NCBI GenBank assembly: GCA_031769625.1
Contig: JAUIMM010000550.1
Span: 3,224,001-3,288,000, forward strand
Reading direction: 5' to 3'
Source: Taudactylus pleione
Lineage: Eukaryota > Chordata > Amphibia > Anura > Myobatrachidae
Length of the DNA: 64,000 bases
Shown here piece after piece: positions 20,191-30,488 of the stretch. The position numbers were made by a program, and so were the translations under genes. A model generated the notes under the pieces. The model worked only from the letters and a program-made list of their open reading frames with translations, did not search any database and was not told the DNA's origin. Position 1 is the stretch's first letter, and each line of letters begins with the position of its first letter.

Positions 20191-22061
20191 CTCCTGAAAA
20201 CTTTCTCTGCCTCAGGACTCCATTCTACCATGACTTTTTGTTTGCCTTTGGTCAGGTCAGTCAGTGGGACTGTCATGGTGGCAAAGTTGGGTATAAACCT
20301 CCTGTAGTACCCCGTAATTCCCAAGAAGGCTCTCACCTGCTTATTATTCAGAGGCCGTGGCCAGTTTTGTATGGCATCAACTTTATTGAGCTGAGGCTTT
20401 ATCAGGCCTCTGCCAATGGTGTATCCCAGATATTTTACTTCCTCCATGCCTAGACAACACTTTTTTGGGTTGGCTGTCAAACCTGCCTTATAGATGGAGT
20501 CCAACACTGCTTGTACCCTGGGTAAGTGAGACTGCCAATCAGGACTATAAACGACCACGTCATCCAGATAAGCAGCCGCATACCGTCTATGGGGCCTTAG
20601 AATCCCATCCATCATTCTTTGGAAGGTAGCAGGTGCCCCATTTAGCCCGAAGGGCAACATCTTGTACTGAAACAAGCCCTCTGGCGCTGAAAAAGCTGTC
20701 TTTTGTTTGGCGCTCTCAGTTAACGGTACTTGCCAATACCCTTTGGTTAGGTCAAGAGTGGTTAAATACCTTGCCGTCCCTAGTCTCTCAATCAGTTCAT
20801 CCACTCTTGACATCGGGTAGGCATCGAATTTTGAAACACTGTTCAACTTTCGGAAGTCATTGCAGAAACGCACACTCCCGTCGGGCTTTGGAATCAACAC
20901 AATGGGACTTGACCATTCACTATGTGATTCTTCAATAACCCCTAACTCTAGCATATTTTTAATTTCTTTCGACACCGATTCTCTTTGTGCTTCTGGTAAC
21001 CTATAGGGCTTTAGATTAACTTTACCCCCTGGGTCAGTGATGATGTCATGTTTAATGACCGAGGTTTTCCCAGGTACGTCAGAGAACAGCATCCTATTTC
21101 TAATCAGAAACTCCTTGACCTCTTGTTGTTGAATTGCCAACAGGGTTTTTGCCACTGTCACTTCGGGAACTAAGGGCCCTGGACTTACTGGAGGGTCTCG
21201 GACGGCTGACAGTACCGTTCTATCTTTCCAGGGCTTTAACAGATTTATATGGTATATCTGTTCCGGCTTTCTTTTCCCCGGCTGGTAAACTTTGTAATTG
21301 ACCTGCCCCACTCTTTCTAAGATTTGAAAGGGCCGTTGCCATTTAGCCAAAAGTTTATTTTCCACAGTGGGAACCAATACTAACACTCTGTCCCCAGGAG
21401 CAAAGCTGCGTAACCGAGCATTGCAGTTGTATACCCTCTGCTGTGCCTGTTGAGCCTGTTCCAGGTGCTCTTTCACTATCGTCACTACCGCAGCAATTCT
21501 CTCCTGCATTTGAGAAACATACTCAATCACCATTTTGTAAGGACTAGACTGCCCCTCCCATGTCTCTTTGGCAATGTCTAGTAACCCCCTTGGGTTTCTC
21601 CCATACAACAAGTCGAAGGGTGAAAACCCGGTGGAGGACTGGGGAACTTCTCTTATGGCCAACAATAAATACGGCAATAAGTAGTCCCAATCCCTACCAT
21701 CCTTGTCGACCACTTTCCTAAGCATGTGTTTTAACATCTTGTTAAACCTCTCGACCAGCCCATCGGTTTGGGGGTGATAAACCGAAGTTCTTAACTGTTC
21801 GATTTTGAACAGGCGGCATAACTCTTTCATGACTTTGGACATAAATGGTGTACCCTGGTCAGCTAGTATCTCCTTAGGTATACCCAGCCTGCTAAAGACA
21901 TGAACTAGCTCTCTGGCAATGGTCTTGGTTGACGTATTTTGCAACGGGATCGCTTCCGGGTACCTGGTAGCGTAATCCATTATGACCAGAATATACTGGT
22001 GTCCCCTGGCAGACTTCATTAAGGGTCCAACCAAATCCATCGCTATTCTTTCAAATGGCAC
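20187..22061 (-). CDS. Gypsy integrase core and reverse transcriptase
   Basis: 624 residues on the minus strand. It opens directly in the integrase core: the first Asp in ERIAMDLVGP, the second in LADQGTPF, Glu in TDGLVERFN. A GPY/F-like segment (AKWQRPFQIL, HINLLKPW) follows. The reverse transcriptase then begins near HDIITDPGGKVN, with WSSPIVLIPKPDGS, LDLTKGYWQVP, LPFGLNGAPATFQ and an intact YLDDVVVYS catalytic motif. It ends at the RT connection (AEKVFRS), where a one-base change throws RNase H into the next frame. The apparent first Met lies after the frame break and is not a real start; translation would come from the gag-pol frame. Confidence 0.9.
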   Translation of the reverse strand: MPFERIAMDLVGPLMKSARGHQYILVIMDYATRYPEAIPLQNTSTKTIARELVHVFSRLGIPKEILADQGTPFMSKVMKELCRLFKIEQLRTSVYHPQTDGLVERFNKMLKHMLRKVVDKDGRDWDYLLPYLLLAIREVPQSSTGFSPFDLLYGRNPRGLLDIAKETWEGQSSPYKMVIEYVSQMQERIAAVVTIVKEHLEQAQQAQQRVYNCNARLRSFAPGDRVLVLVPTVENKLLAKWQRPFQILERVGQVNYKVYQPGKRKPEQIYHINLLKPWKDRTVLSAVRDPPVSPGPLVPEVTVAKTLLAIQQQEVKEFLIRNRMLFSDVPGKTSVIKHDIITDPGGKVNLKPYRLPEAQRESVSKEIKNMLELGVIEESHSEWSSPIVLIPKPDGSVRFCNDFRKLNSVSKFDAYPMSRVDELIERLGTARYLTTLDLTKGYWQVPLTESAKQKTAFSAPEGLFQYKMLPFGLNGAPATFQRMMDGILRPHRRYAAAYLDDVVVYSPDWQSHLPRVQAVLDSIYKAGLTANPKKCCLGMEEVKYLGYTIGRGLIKPQLNKVDAIQNWPRPLNNKQVRAFLGITGYYRRFIPNFATMTVPLTDLTKGKQKVMVEWSPEAEKVFRS

Positions 22062-22063
22062 CT

Positions 22064-24157
22064 CTATGATAGTGGACCCTTAAAATGTGGCCTGGGAGCA
22101 TGATACTGACACTCAGGGCAGGATGCGCAAAAGTCAGATACCTCTTTATGAAGCCCGGGCCAGAAAAACCTCTGCATTATTCGCTTAGTGGTTTTCTCTA
22201 GCCCTAGATGGCCTGCCGTTATATGACCATGGGCCAGATCCAACACTGTTCTTCTGTAGGCTTTGGGAACTATTAGTTGTTCCACAACATCTTCCCCCTT
22301 CTTAGTCACCTGATATAACAAATCCTGACACATTGCCATGTGGGGATAGGACAAAGGACTATCAGGGTCTACGGGTTTACCATCAACTACTTTTACATTC
22401 TCCCTGGCTTTTACCAAAGTAGGGTCATTCAACTGCTCCACGGCAAAGACCTCACTTCTGAACTCTAAATCAGGCAGACGATCACCTGGCCCAACAACAC
22501 TTCCCACCTCAATGGGAGGTACATCAGTTGGCGGGCCACCGTCACGTTCCGCATTCTCTAGTTCGCCAACCATAGTAGAAAAAGGGAATAACTCTGACTC
22601 AGAAGAAACTCCCTCCTCCACTACATTGACAACCTTCTCAAATGGATCGGGGTTGTTCACCTCTGGAACAAAACGGCTTTCCCACAACTTCCAGAAGTGA
22701 GCAAAGTCTCTCCCCAATATTGCATCGTACACCAGACCATGCACCAAACCCACAGAAACTATAGCAGAGCCACATGGTGTCTCGATGTTCACCTCGGCCG
22801 TAACATAATATCGAGTATCCCCATGTATGCAGGTCACACCAACAGTTTTCCCTGTATGCCTCAAGGGGTTCACCAGCTCAGCTTTTATAAGTGTCACCAA
22901 GCTACCAGAGTCTAACAGTGCCTCTACTCGGTTGCCATCTACAGTGAGTACACACATGTGTTTATCAGTCTCAGCCTGCCGGTCAGCCGTACAGACTATC
23001 TGTGCAGAGAAAGACCCCCTGCGGTAGACATGAGCAGTATCACATTGCATAGGTTCAGTTGTAAGTGCACAATTAGCGGCAATATGGCCAAAGCCACCAC
23101 ATCGGAAACACTGAGTCATATTAATGTCTAGTCGTTTACGAGGCAAGAACCTTCCCGGCCTGGCAGGCCTGTCTCCAGGTTCTACACCCTCAGTCTTAGG
23201 TATATTCCACCGCCCAGCACCCTTCTCCCCTGGAACAGTCTTACCAGTGTCTCTGGGAGTTCGCCGGTGCGCCATCGGGGCTTGGTGGGGCATACTCATC
23301 AGCTCCTCAGCCGCCACATACCTCTCCACCAGCTTGACCAACTGGTCCGCGGACTTAGGGTCTGCATGGCTCACCCACTTGCGCAGAGTCACAGGTAATG
23401 ATCGCAGGTACCGGTCCATCACGACCCTTTCCACGATCTGTGGTCCCATCAGTGTCTCGAGCTGTAGCCATTTTGAGGACAGATGGACGAGGTCATGCAT
23501 CTGTGAACGTGGAGGCTTGTCCTTATGGAACTCCCAGCGGTGGACCCGTTGGGCACGAACAAAGGTGGTGACTCCCAAGCGAGTTAGGATCTCCTGTTTT
23601 AGTTTTTTATAGTCCTTGGCATCAGCCAGGCATAAGTCGAAATAGGCCTTTTGTGGCTCCCCAGACAAAAAAGGTGCCACCAGACTTGCCCACTGCTCTT
23701 TGGGCCAACTCTCCCTTTCGGCCGTTCTTTCAAATGCGGTGAGATAGGCCTCCACATCATCGCCCGAAGTCATCTTTTGGAGGAAGTGACTGGCTCGTAC
23801 GGAGTGAGTGGTGGTGGGAGGACCCGTATTAACATCTCTGGGCCGGGCGACCAGGTGCTGTACCACCTCTTTTATGGCCTGGCTGTTTTCCGCTAAGGCC
23901 TGGCTGTTTTCCGCTAAGGCCTGGCGGGTTTCCTCGATGGCGACCTGTTGTTGCCTCTGGGCTGTCTCCAAGGCCAACAGTTGCACCCTGGTGGATTCCT
24001 GCTGAGCCCAGGTAGATTCCTGCTGAAGTTTGTTCGTCTCCTGCTGAGCTCTGGTAGATTCCTGCTGAGCTGCTGTAGCTTGGAGCAAGGCCTTAATAAT
24101 GTCCTCCATTTTGTCCTGGGGTGTAGGTTGGAAGCTGAACCTTGCCTCTCTGAGCAT
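22064..24157 (-). CDS. Gypsy Gag-protease-integrase N-terminal part
   Basis: 697 codons on the minus strand. Residues about 25-100 are Gln/Glu rich and likely coiled coil (repeated AQQEST). Residues about 130-285 are the capsid; the segment QMHDLVHLSSKWLQ to VKLVERYVAAEEL closely resembles a SCAN domain. A CCHC zinc knuckle follows (C350, C353, H358, C363), then an aspartic protease with LLDSGS at D416. The last 60 residues are the integrase zinc-binding domain (HGHITAGH and CASCPEC). The frame stops at 22064 and the integrase core resumes in another frame, so a one-base change breaks the polyprotein here. The ATG at 24157 is the first in frame; M17 is an alternative start. Confidence 0.88.
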   Translation of the reverse strand: MLREARFSFQPTPQDKMEDIIKALLQATAAQQESTRAQQETNKLQQESTWAQQESTRVQLLALETAQRQQQVAIEETRQALAENSQALAENSQAIKEVVQHLVARPRDVNTGPPTTTHSVRASHFLQKMTSGDDVEAYLTAFERTAERESWPKEQWASLVAPFLSGEPQKAYFDLCLADAKDYKKLKQEILTRLGVTTFVRAQRVHRWEFHKDKPPRSQMHDLVHLSSKWLQLETLMGPQIVERVVMDRYLRSLPVTLRKWVSHADPKSADQLVKLVERYVAAEELMSMPHQAPMAHRRTPRDTGKTVPGEKGAGRWNIPKTEGVEPGDRPARPGRFLPRKRLDINMTQCFRCGGFGHIAANCALTTEPMQCDTAHVYRRGSFSAQIVCTADRQAETDKHMCVLTVDGNRVEALLDSGSLVTLIKAELVNPLRHTGKTVGVTCIHGDTRYYVTAEVNIETPCGSAIVSVGLVHGLVYDAILGRDFAHFWKLWESRFVPEVNNPDPFEKVVNVVEEGVSSESELFPFSTMVGELENAERDGGPPTDVPPIEVGSVVGPGDRLPDLEFRSEVFAVEQLNDPTLVKARENVKVVDGKPVDPDSPLSYPHMAMCQDLLYQVTKKGEDVVEQLIVPKAYRRTVLDLAHGHITAGHLGLEKTTKRIMQRFFWPGLHKEVSDFCASCPECQYHAPRPHFKGPLS

Positions 24158-24283
24158 TGGCTGACGCCTCCTTTATGGGACTCCAAGGACACAGCGTTAT
24201 TTCCACACTCACAAATTGGGTGTCTGTCCCTTTAATTTTTAAATGGAAAGTTTTCCTCTTGCTGCAACTTCAGTGTGTGTGGG

Positions 24284-24301
24284 TGCCCGCATTCTCCACC
24301 A
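24284..24301 (-). other. Primer-binding site of the gypsy element
   Basis: In minus sense TGGTGGAGAATGCGGGCA starts three bases inside the 5' LTR. The first nine bases agree with the 3' end expected for a tRNA-Ala; the rest agrees only with a one-base shift, so the primer identity is uncertain. Confidence 0.55.
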
Positions 24302-24304
24302 TAT

Positions 24305-24909
24305 TGTGACACAGTTAGGTTAGGGGGTCCCTCTCCTGGGTAGACGACTCCTTCCTTACACACACACACAGCAGCAGGGAAGCAGCACACCAGTCTGGAT
24401 GCAAGTACAAGCTGGTCGGCGCCAGTCTTTATTGTACAATGACAGAAATATAAAGAAAACATAAATATAAATCCTAGCCCTGTCAGGGCACTAACTTCAC
24501 AGGTAGTTCCCTCACTACCAGAAACTGGCAGGGCCTAATGCCCTCGCCAGCAACAAAGCACAGCACAGTACTCACAAATAGGTTTTTCAAGTGTCTCTGA
24601 GCAAACTCCCTGCCTGCTCTCCCAGGTGAGACCCTCAGCCCTAAACACACTAGGCTTATATTGGCCACTCTTAGGTGGAAAACTAACAAGCCTGTTACCA
24701 AGCTGCGAGAACCAAAACCTGGAGTGGCCGTGGGTGGAGCCCTCCCTCTCCTCTCACCCACAACCCCCAGGTCCCAAACCGGCTTTTCAAAAAGCCGAAA
24801 CTCAAGCCTGCTACACTGCAGACTTCCTCCTGGGGGTTTAAAACACAAAAGACAGGAATCTGGGACAAATGTACCTGCCACAGACCACTTTACCAGTGAT
24901 CCTATCACA
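24305..24909 (-). repeat. 5' LTR of the gypsy element
   Basis: 605 bp, nearly identical to the 3' LTR, with the same TG...CA termini. It is followed (minus sense) after three bases by the primer-binding site. Confidence 0.95.
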
Positions 24910-24966
24910 ATATATATATACACATACATACACAGTATATCAGTATATATACACATATATATATAT

Positions 24967-25011
<45 letters not shown>

Positions 25012-25031
25012 CACACACATACATGTATATA

Positions 25032-25089
<58 letters not shown>

Positions 25090-25118
25090 ATATATGTATA
25101 CATATATGTGTATGTATG
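24910..25118. repeat. Compound TA/CA/TG microsatellite
   Basis: Long TA, CA and TG runs, continuing the tract into which the gypsy element inserted. The last eight bases are TATGTATG, the duplicated target of the next element. Confidence 0.95.
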
Positions 25119-26410
25119 CAGTGGCATAACTAGGGCAGAGCCGCCGGGGCCACGGCGTGGGGGGCGCCGCGGGCCACAGTACCGGCCCCTCCTAGTTAGC
25201 CAGTGTAGTGCCGACTGCAGTTAGTGCAGTCAGCACTACACATTTACACAGGATTGGCGCTAGGCTTCCCTGTGCCCAGCGCCTTCCTGTGCTGCACAGC
25301 CGAGCCCCTTCCCTCCCCGTGAGTGCTTACCCAATAGCACCAAGCTGAGGGTGGGAGGCGGGCCCAGGCTGGTGCATTTTTACACACACATCACCGGCGG
25401 CGATGTGTGTGTTAACCAGCAGCCAATGAGAGTCAGATAGACTCTCAATGGCTGCTTCTGCACACACACCGCCGCCGGGCGGAGACAATTTGTGTGTTAA
25501 TCAGCAGCCAATGAAAGTCAGACAGACTCTCATTGGCTGCTGCGCCCACTGCAAGAGCCGGGCTGGAGCTCGCTCACGAACTTCGCCTTTCGGCTCCTGC
25601 AGTGGGTAATGGGAGAGACGTCATGATGTCTCTCCCATAATGCAGCGCACGCCAGCCTGGGAGGACTGAGGTGCGGGGGGCACTGCTACTACTGGGGGCA
25701 CTGCATCGGGAGGGGGGACCTCTACTGGGGACTACTACTGGGGGGGAATGCTACTGGGGGCACTATATAAGGGGCTTACTACTAGGGGTACAAGGGGCAC
25801 TGCACTGGGGGGACCACTACTGGGGGCACTAAATAGGGAGGACCACTACAGGGGGCACTATATAAGGGGCACTGGATAGGGGTATCACTACTGGGGGCCT
25901 GCATAAGGGGGACTACTACTGCGGGCACTGCATAGGGGGGACTACTACTGGGGGCACTATATAAAGGGCACTGCATAAGGGGTACCACTACTGGGGGTAC
26001 TGCATAGGGGGGACTACTACTAGGGGCACTATATAAAGGGCACTGCCTAGGGGGTACCACTACTGGGGGCACTGCATGGGGGGAGTACTACTGGGGGCAC
26101 TATATAAGGGGCACTGCATAAGGGGGACCACTAATGGGGGCACTTTATAAGGTAAACTAATGGGGGGCTGCATAAGGCGAACCATTACTGGGGGTACTGT
26201 ATAAGAGGCACTACTAGGGACCTGCATAAGAGGGACCACTACTGGGGTTAAGGGGTATATGGAAAGGAATGTTCAGAGTGTGAGGAGAAAGGGTTTTTTG
26301 TCATGTCGACACGCCCCATTTTTAAGTGACCATGCCCATCTTTCACCGTGCATGCACATAGGGGGGGGGACTCCATTTTTTTTTTTTGCCCTACCCTAGT
26401 TACGCCACTG
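25119..26410 (+). mobile_element. hAT-like non-autonomous element with minisatellite, TSD TATGTATG
   Basis: The tips CAGTGGCATAACTAGGG and CCCTAGTTACGCCACTG are inverted repeats. A perfect 8-bp duplication TATGTATG flanks it (25111-25118, 26411-26418). The left third has inverted pairs around CAGCCAATGAGAGTC (25430-25545); the middle is a 40-bp-scale minisatellite. No transposase. A truncated inverted relative lies at 12449-13878. Confidence 0.88.
25670..26245. repeat. Minisatellite GGGGGACTACTACTGGGGGC
   Basis: Degenerate tandem units alternating ACTACTGGGGGCACT with ATATAAGGGGCACTGCATA. It is the reverse complement of the array at 13540-13878. Confidence 0.9.
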
Positions 26411-26414
26411 TATG

Positions 26415-26455
<41 letters not shown>

Positions 26456-26551
26456 ATATATATATATATATATGTACAGTATCTATATAAGGAGTGTATG
26501 TATATATATGTATCTGTGTGTATATATATATATATATATATATACTATATG
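26411..26551. repeat. TA/TG microsatellite
   Basis: TA-rich dinucleotide runs separated by TGTGTG and ACAGTATC interruptions. Confidence 0.95.
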
Positions 26552-26648
26552 GAAGGAGATGGCACTCCACGACTATTGAAAAAACTGCAGACAAAACGGT
26601 GTCTTAATAGTCAACGTTTCAGAGCTCTCTGGCTCTTTTATCAAGACA
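26552..26648. repeat. Fragment of a foldback-type repeat end
   Basis: GGCACTCCACGACTATTG, then CAACGTTTCAGAGCTC and CTCTTTTATCAAG resemble the end pattern of the foldback element at 28937-30428 (GGCACTCTGGAGAC ... TTCAACATTTCGGGG). It joins H2 directly, with no hAT tip. Confidence 0.5.
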
Positions 26649-27734
26649 AATATTTTTTTTTTGTGTTTGTGAATTGTGTGCACTGTGGCCACACGTGCAT
26701 CAACAAAGTAGCGCCAAGCGTGCGCCTGTGTCATAAGTAAAGGGCCAGCTGGCTTGACCATTATAGGGTGCTGTAACCCCCAAAGTGCACTCCAAACAAA
26801 ATAAAAAAAATGTATTTTCTGTGTTTGTGAATTGTGTGCACTGTGGCTGCACATGCATCAACAAAGGAGCAGTGCCAAGCATGTGCCTGTGTCCCATAAG
26901 TAAAGGGCCGGCCGGCTTGTCCGTTAAATGGTGCTGTAACCCCCAAAGTGCACTCCAAACAAAATAAAAAAAATTTATTTTCTGTGTTTGTGAATTGTGT
27001 GCACTGTGGCTGCACATACATCAACAAAGAGCAGCGCCAAGCGTGCACCTGTGTCCCATAAGTAAAGGGCCGGCTGGCTCATCTCTTAAAGGGTTGGTGT
27101 AAGCCCCCAAAGTGCACTCCAACAAAAAAAACATTTTCTTCTGTGTTTGTGAATTGTGTGCAGTATGCCCTGTACGTGCATCCTCAAAGCAGCAGCGCCA
27201 AGTGCGCTCCAACAAAAATAAAATAATCTTTTTTTCTGTGTTTGTGTGTGAAATGTATGCATAGTAGCCACACCTGCATCCTCAGAGGAGCAGCGACAAG
27301 CGTGCTTCTGTCTGTTGAAGGGTGGTGTAACCCCCAAAGTGCGCTCCACAAAAAATAAAAATTCTTTTTTTTTCTTTGTGAATTGTGTGGACTATAGCCG
27401 CACCTGTATCCTCAAAGCAGCAGCGACAAGCGTGCATCTGTCTGTTAAAGAGTGGTGTAACCCTCAAAGTGCGCTCCACAAAAAATTAAAAATTCTTTTT
27501 TTTTTGTCTTTGTGAATTGTGTGCACTGTAGCTGCACGTGCATCAACAAAGGAGCAGCACCAAGCGTGCACCTGTGTCCCATAAGTCTATTAAAGGGTGG
27601 TGTAACCCCCAAAGTGCTCCAAAAATTAAAAAACAATTTTTTTTCTGTGTTTGTGACTTGTGTGCGATGTAGCCGCACGTGCATCAACACAGCAGCAGCG
27701 TCAAGCGTGTGCCTGTGTCATAAGTCAAGGGCCG
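26649..27734 (+). repeat. H2 leader-type tandem units
   Basis: About seven units of 105-160 bp sharing TGTGTTTGTGAATTGTGTG and a GCCGCAC(G/C)TGCATC-like core. The later units are shorter and lose CACGTG, like the array inside H5. Confidence 0.85.
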
Positions 27735-28200
27735 GTTTGGACATCTGGTCCGGACTGAAGGACGTGCCAACATTTTCTGACATATCTACTGTCACTGCAT
27801 ATGATACTGTCACCACTGACAGAATGGTGGAGGATTACATTGGTAACAGCATACAAGTAGGGATGTCAGACAGTCCGTACCTGTACTGGCAGGAAAAAGA
27901 GGCAATTTGAAGGCCCCTGTACAAACTGGCTCTATTTTACCTGAGTTGCCCCCCTCCAGTGTGTACTCCGAAAGAGTGTTTAGTGCAGCCGGGAACCTTG
28001 TCAGCGAAAGGTGTAGGAGGTTGCTTCCACAAAATGTGGAGAAGATGATGTTCATAAAAATGAATTATAAACTCTTCCAGGAAGACCAGCCTCCAGAATG
28101 TACAGAGGGACCTGTGGTGGTGGAATCCAGCAGGGATGAATTAATACTCTGTGAGGATGAGGATGTACACAACACTGAAGAGGGTGAAGAATCGGACAGA
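27735..28200 (+). pseudogene. hAT transposase C-terminal fragment in H2
   Basis: It reads from LDIWSGLKD through VEDYIGNSIQVGMSDSPYLYW, then a Trp-to-TGA stop at 27908-27910. The dimerisation motif SERVFSAAGNLVSE follows in frame. The acidic tail is shortened by a small deletion near 28193. Nothing upstream of this point of the transposase survives. Confidence 0.85.
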
Positions 28201-28848
28201 TTAATTGCCAACTTGTTTTGTGGGGGCCCAAACGAACCAATCATTTCAGCCACAGTCGTGTGGCAGACCCTGGTACTGAAATGATTGGTTTGTTAAAGTG
28301 TGCATGTCCTGGTTATACAACATAAGGGTGGGTGGGAGGGAGGGCCCAAGGACAATTCCATCTTGCACCTCTTTTTTTTCTTTGCATTATGTACTGTTTG
28401 GAGCCTAGTTTTTCAAAATGTCATCCTATCTGCCACTGCAGTGTCACTCTTAGATGGGCCACGTGTTTGTGCCGCCCACTCGTGTCACTTAGCATAGTCA
28501 TACAGCTATCCCGGTGCAACCTTTTGGACTAAAAACAATATTGTGAGGTGTGAGGTGTTCAGAATAGACTGGAAATTAGTGGAAATTAATGTTATTGAGG
28601 TTGATAATAGCATAGGAACTGAAAAACCCACAAATTCTGTGATTTTAGCTGTTTTTATGCTTTTTTTAAAAAAAAATACAGATCCAAAACACAAAACTCA
28701 GAACCCAAATCATGGAAGGGTTGTTTTGGCAAAACCAATCCAGATCCAAAACACGAAGAAAGATCCAGATCCAAAACCAAAACATGAAAAGTGGCCGGTG
28801 CACACCCCTAATTTTATGTATATAAATGTGTATATATATATATATATA

Positions 28849-28936
28849 TAAACAATGAAAGCCCGGCACTCTGCAGACCACAGCGGGTCAATACCTTGCT
28901 CCGGGTGCCTTCCACATGGAGTCCACTCCACTCGAT
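28849..28936. repeat. Fragment beside foldback element
   Basis: AGCCCGGCACTCTGCAGACC and the following bases look like an end of the same repeat class as 26552-26648, abutting a TA microsatellite at 28826-28848. Confidence 0.4.
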
Positions 28937-30423
28937 ATAATCAAGAGCACATAAGCGGCACTCTGGAGACTCTCATAAAGGGTGTAAACAGTGGTGTCTT
29001 TATTCAACATTTCGGGGTTCTGTGACCCCTTCCTCTGGAACACACATAATAACAAATACATAAAAACAGTGACTTTAAATACCTTGCTCATTGTGCCCAT
29101 CGTTCTGTCACCCCCTGCATTCCACCGGCGCTCAGACCGCACACTTCTGGTCGCGGCATCCAAGAACCGGAAGTTACGTCATCCAGCACCTGGTTGCCAG
29201 GGGGACAACTATAAACAAACAAAACAAGCTTCCATAAATACACTTCATTAAAATAACTGAAAAACAGACATGTGGTGATAAGAATTAATGCCTGTACTAA
29301 TCCCAAGCATAATATGCAAATATAAAGTGCTTACAAGCATCAAAATATAAAAACTTATACATAATTAATTATCGCCATCTTGTGGTGAAGAAAAGGAACT
29401 ACGTGTAAGACCTGAGAACAAACCTCAGGAACAAATAAATGTGCTGCACAATTCTATGGTAAAAGATCTACTGTGTTGAAACTTTTTTATATATAAAATC
29501 TTTGTGCAAAATGACAAACATTATGATTATAGAATAAATCTATAAAAATCCAAAATATGGACAGTCTCAGTGCTTCCTCGAGTGCATAGTATTTAGCTTA
29601 TGGCATAACATATTACATACAATCTAAAAAATTGTTATATACTTAAAAAATTGATATGATATACTGCAATCAACATAAATGCAATGTAATATAGATTTGC
29701 AAACAATTTATTCCCATCTTTTACTCTCATCTCTGGGAAGTATATCAGGACCCTATTCTCACCCAACTACAACAAACCATGATTATATTAATTGCTAAAA
29801 GGTATAATGAACACATCCAACTAAAAGAATTATCTATATCAAATTTGCTAAATATCTTAAAAGGGACCTGTCACAAAAAATTATAAAGACCTAGGGATTC
29901 AGTCAGACCTCAGGGTACCAAGGTATCTAACTGATAAATCCACTTTGATTCCCTTTGTTCTCAGGTATTACACGTAGTTCCTTTTATTTACCACAAGATG
30001 GCGATAATTAATTATGTATAAGTTTTTATATTTTGATACTTGTAAGCACTTTATATTTGCATTTTATGCTTGGGATTAGTACAGGCATTAATTCTTATCA
30101 CCACATGTCTGTTTTTCAGTTATTTTAATGAAGTGTATTGGTTTGTTTTGCTTGTTTATAGAGTTCCCTTGGCAACCAGCCAGGATAACGTCACTTCTGG
30201 TTCTCGGATGCCGCGACCGGAAGTGTGCGGTCTGAGCGCCGGTGGAATGCAGGGGGTGACAGCACGATGGGCACAATGAGCAAGGTATTTAAAGTCACTG
30301 TTTTTATGTATTTGTTATGTGTGTTCCTGAGGAAGGGGTCACAGGACCCCGATACGTTGAATAAAGACACGACTGTTTACACACTGTTATGAGAGTCTCC
30401 GGAGCACCGCATATGTGCTTTTG

Positions 30424-30428
<5 letters not shown>
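28937..30428. mobile_element. Foldback element with ~490-bp inverted arms
   Basis: The left arm (about 28937-29424) and right arm (about 29944-30428) are inverted copies. The tips are ATAATCAAGAGCAC and GTGCTTTTGATTAT. Shared blocks include GGTGTCTTTATTCAAC, CGCTCAGACCGCACACTTC, CATCTTGTGGT and GACATGTGGTGATAAGAA. The loop (about 29425-29943) is AT rich without a convincing coding frame. Superfamily unknown. Confidence 0.85.
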
Positions 30429-30458
<30 letters not shown>

Positions 30459-30488
30459 ACACATATATATATATATATATACACACAC
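30427..30488. repeat. TA/CA microsatellite
   Basis: A TA run, CA interruption, second TA run and ACACACAC directly before H3. Confidence 0.95.

Larger units (their letters stand above)
19112..24909 (-). mobile_element. Gmr1-like Ty3/gypsy LTR retrotransposon
   Basis: The element is complete from LTR to LTR on the minus strand, inserted in a TA microsatellite with a plausible ATAT duplication on each side. Domain order on the minus strand is Gag (SCAN-like), CCHC knuckle, protease, integrase, reverse transcriptase, RNase H. Integrase before reverse transcriptase is the Gmr1-like order described for deuterostomes. Two single-base frame changes break the gag-pol frame. By eye the two LTRs differ at roughly ten sites in 605 bp, so insertion is fairly recent compared with the surrounding relics. 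Confidence 0.9.
26649..28810 (+). mobile_element. hAT element H2, 5'-truncated
   Basis: It lacks the left tip and promoter. It starts inside leader repeat units (about seven, increasingly diverged, to 27730), then joins the transposase C-terminal region directly at 27735. The right end is intact (GCCGGTGCACACCCCTA). The body between leader repeats and C-terminus is deleted. Confidence 0.85.

Noticed and set aside
22064..22066. Programmed readthrough between gypsy Gag-protease and integrase
   Set aside because: The stop splits the integrase itself and the core lies in another frame, which fits a simple one-base lesion better.
24483..25224. Tyr/Ile/His-rich open frames
   Set aside because: They are translations of TA/CA microsatellite and LTR sequence.
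25670..26245. Regularly spaced direct repeats that might suggest a CRISPR array
   Set aside because: Units are contiguous and degenerate without unique spacers, lie inside a eukaryotic transposon, and are a minisatellite.
29088..30279. Pair of similar open frames beginning MGLVQALIL on opposite strands
   Set aside because: They lie in the two inverted arms of the foldback element and have no recognisable domain.
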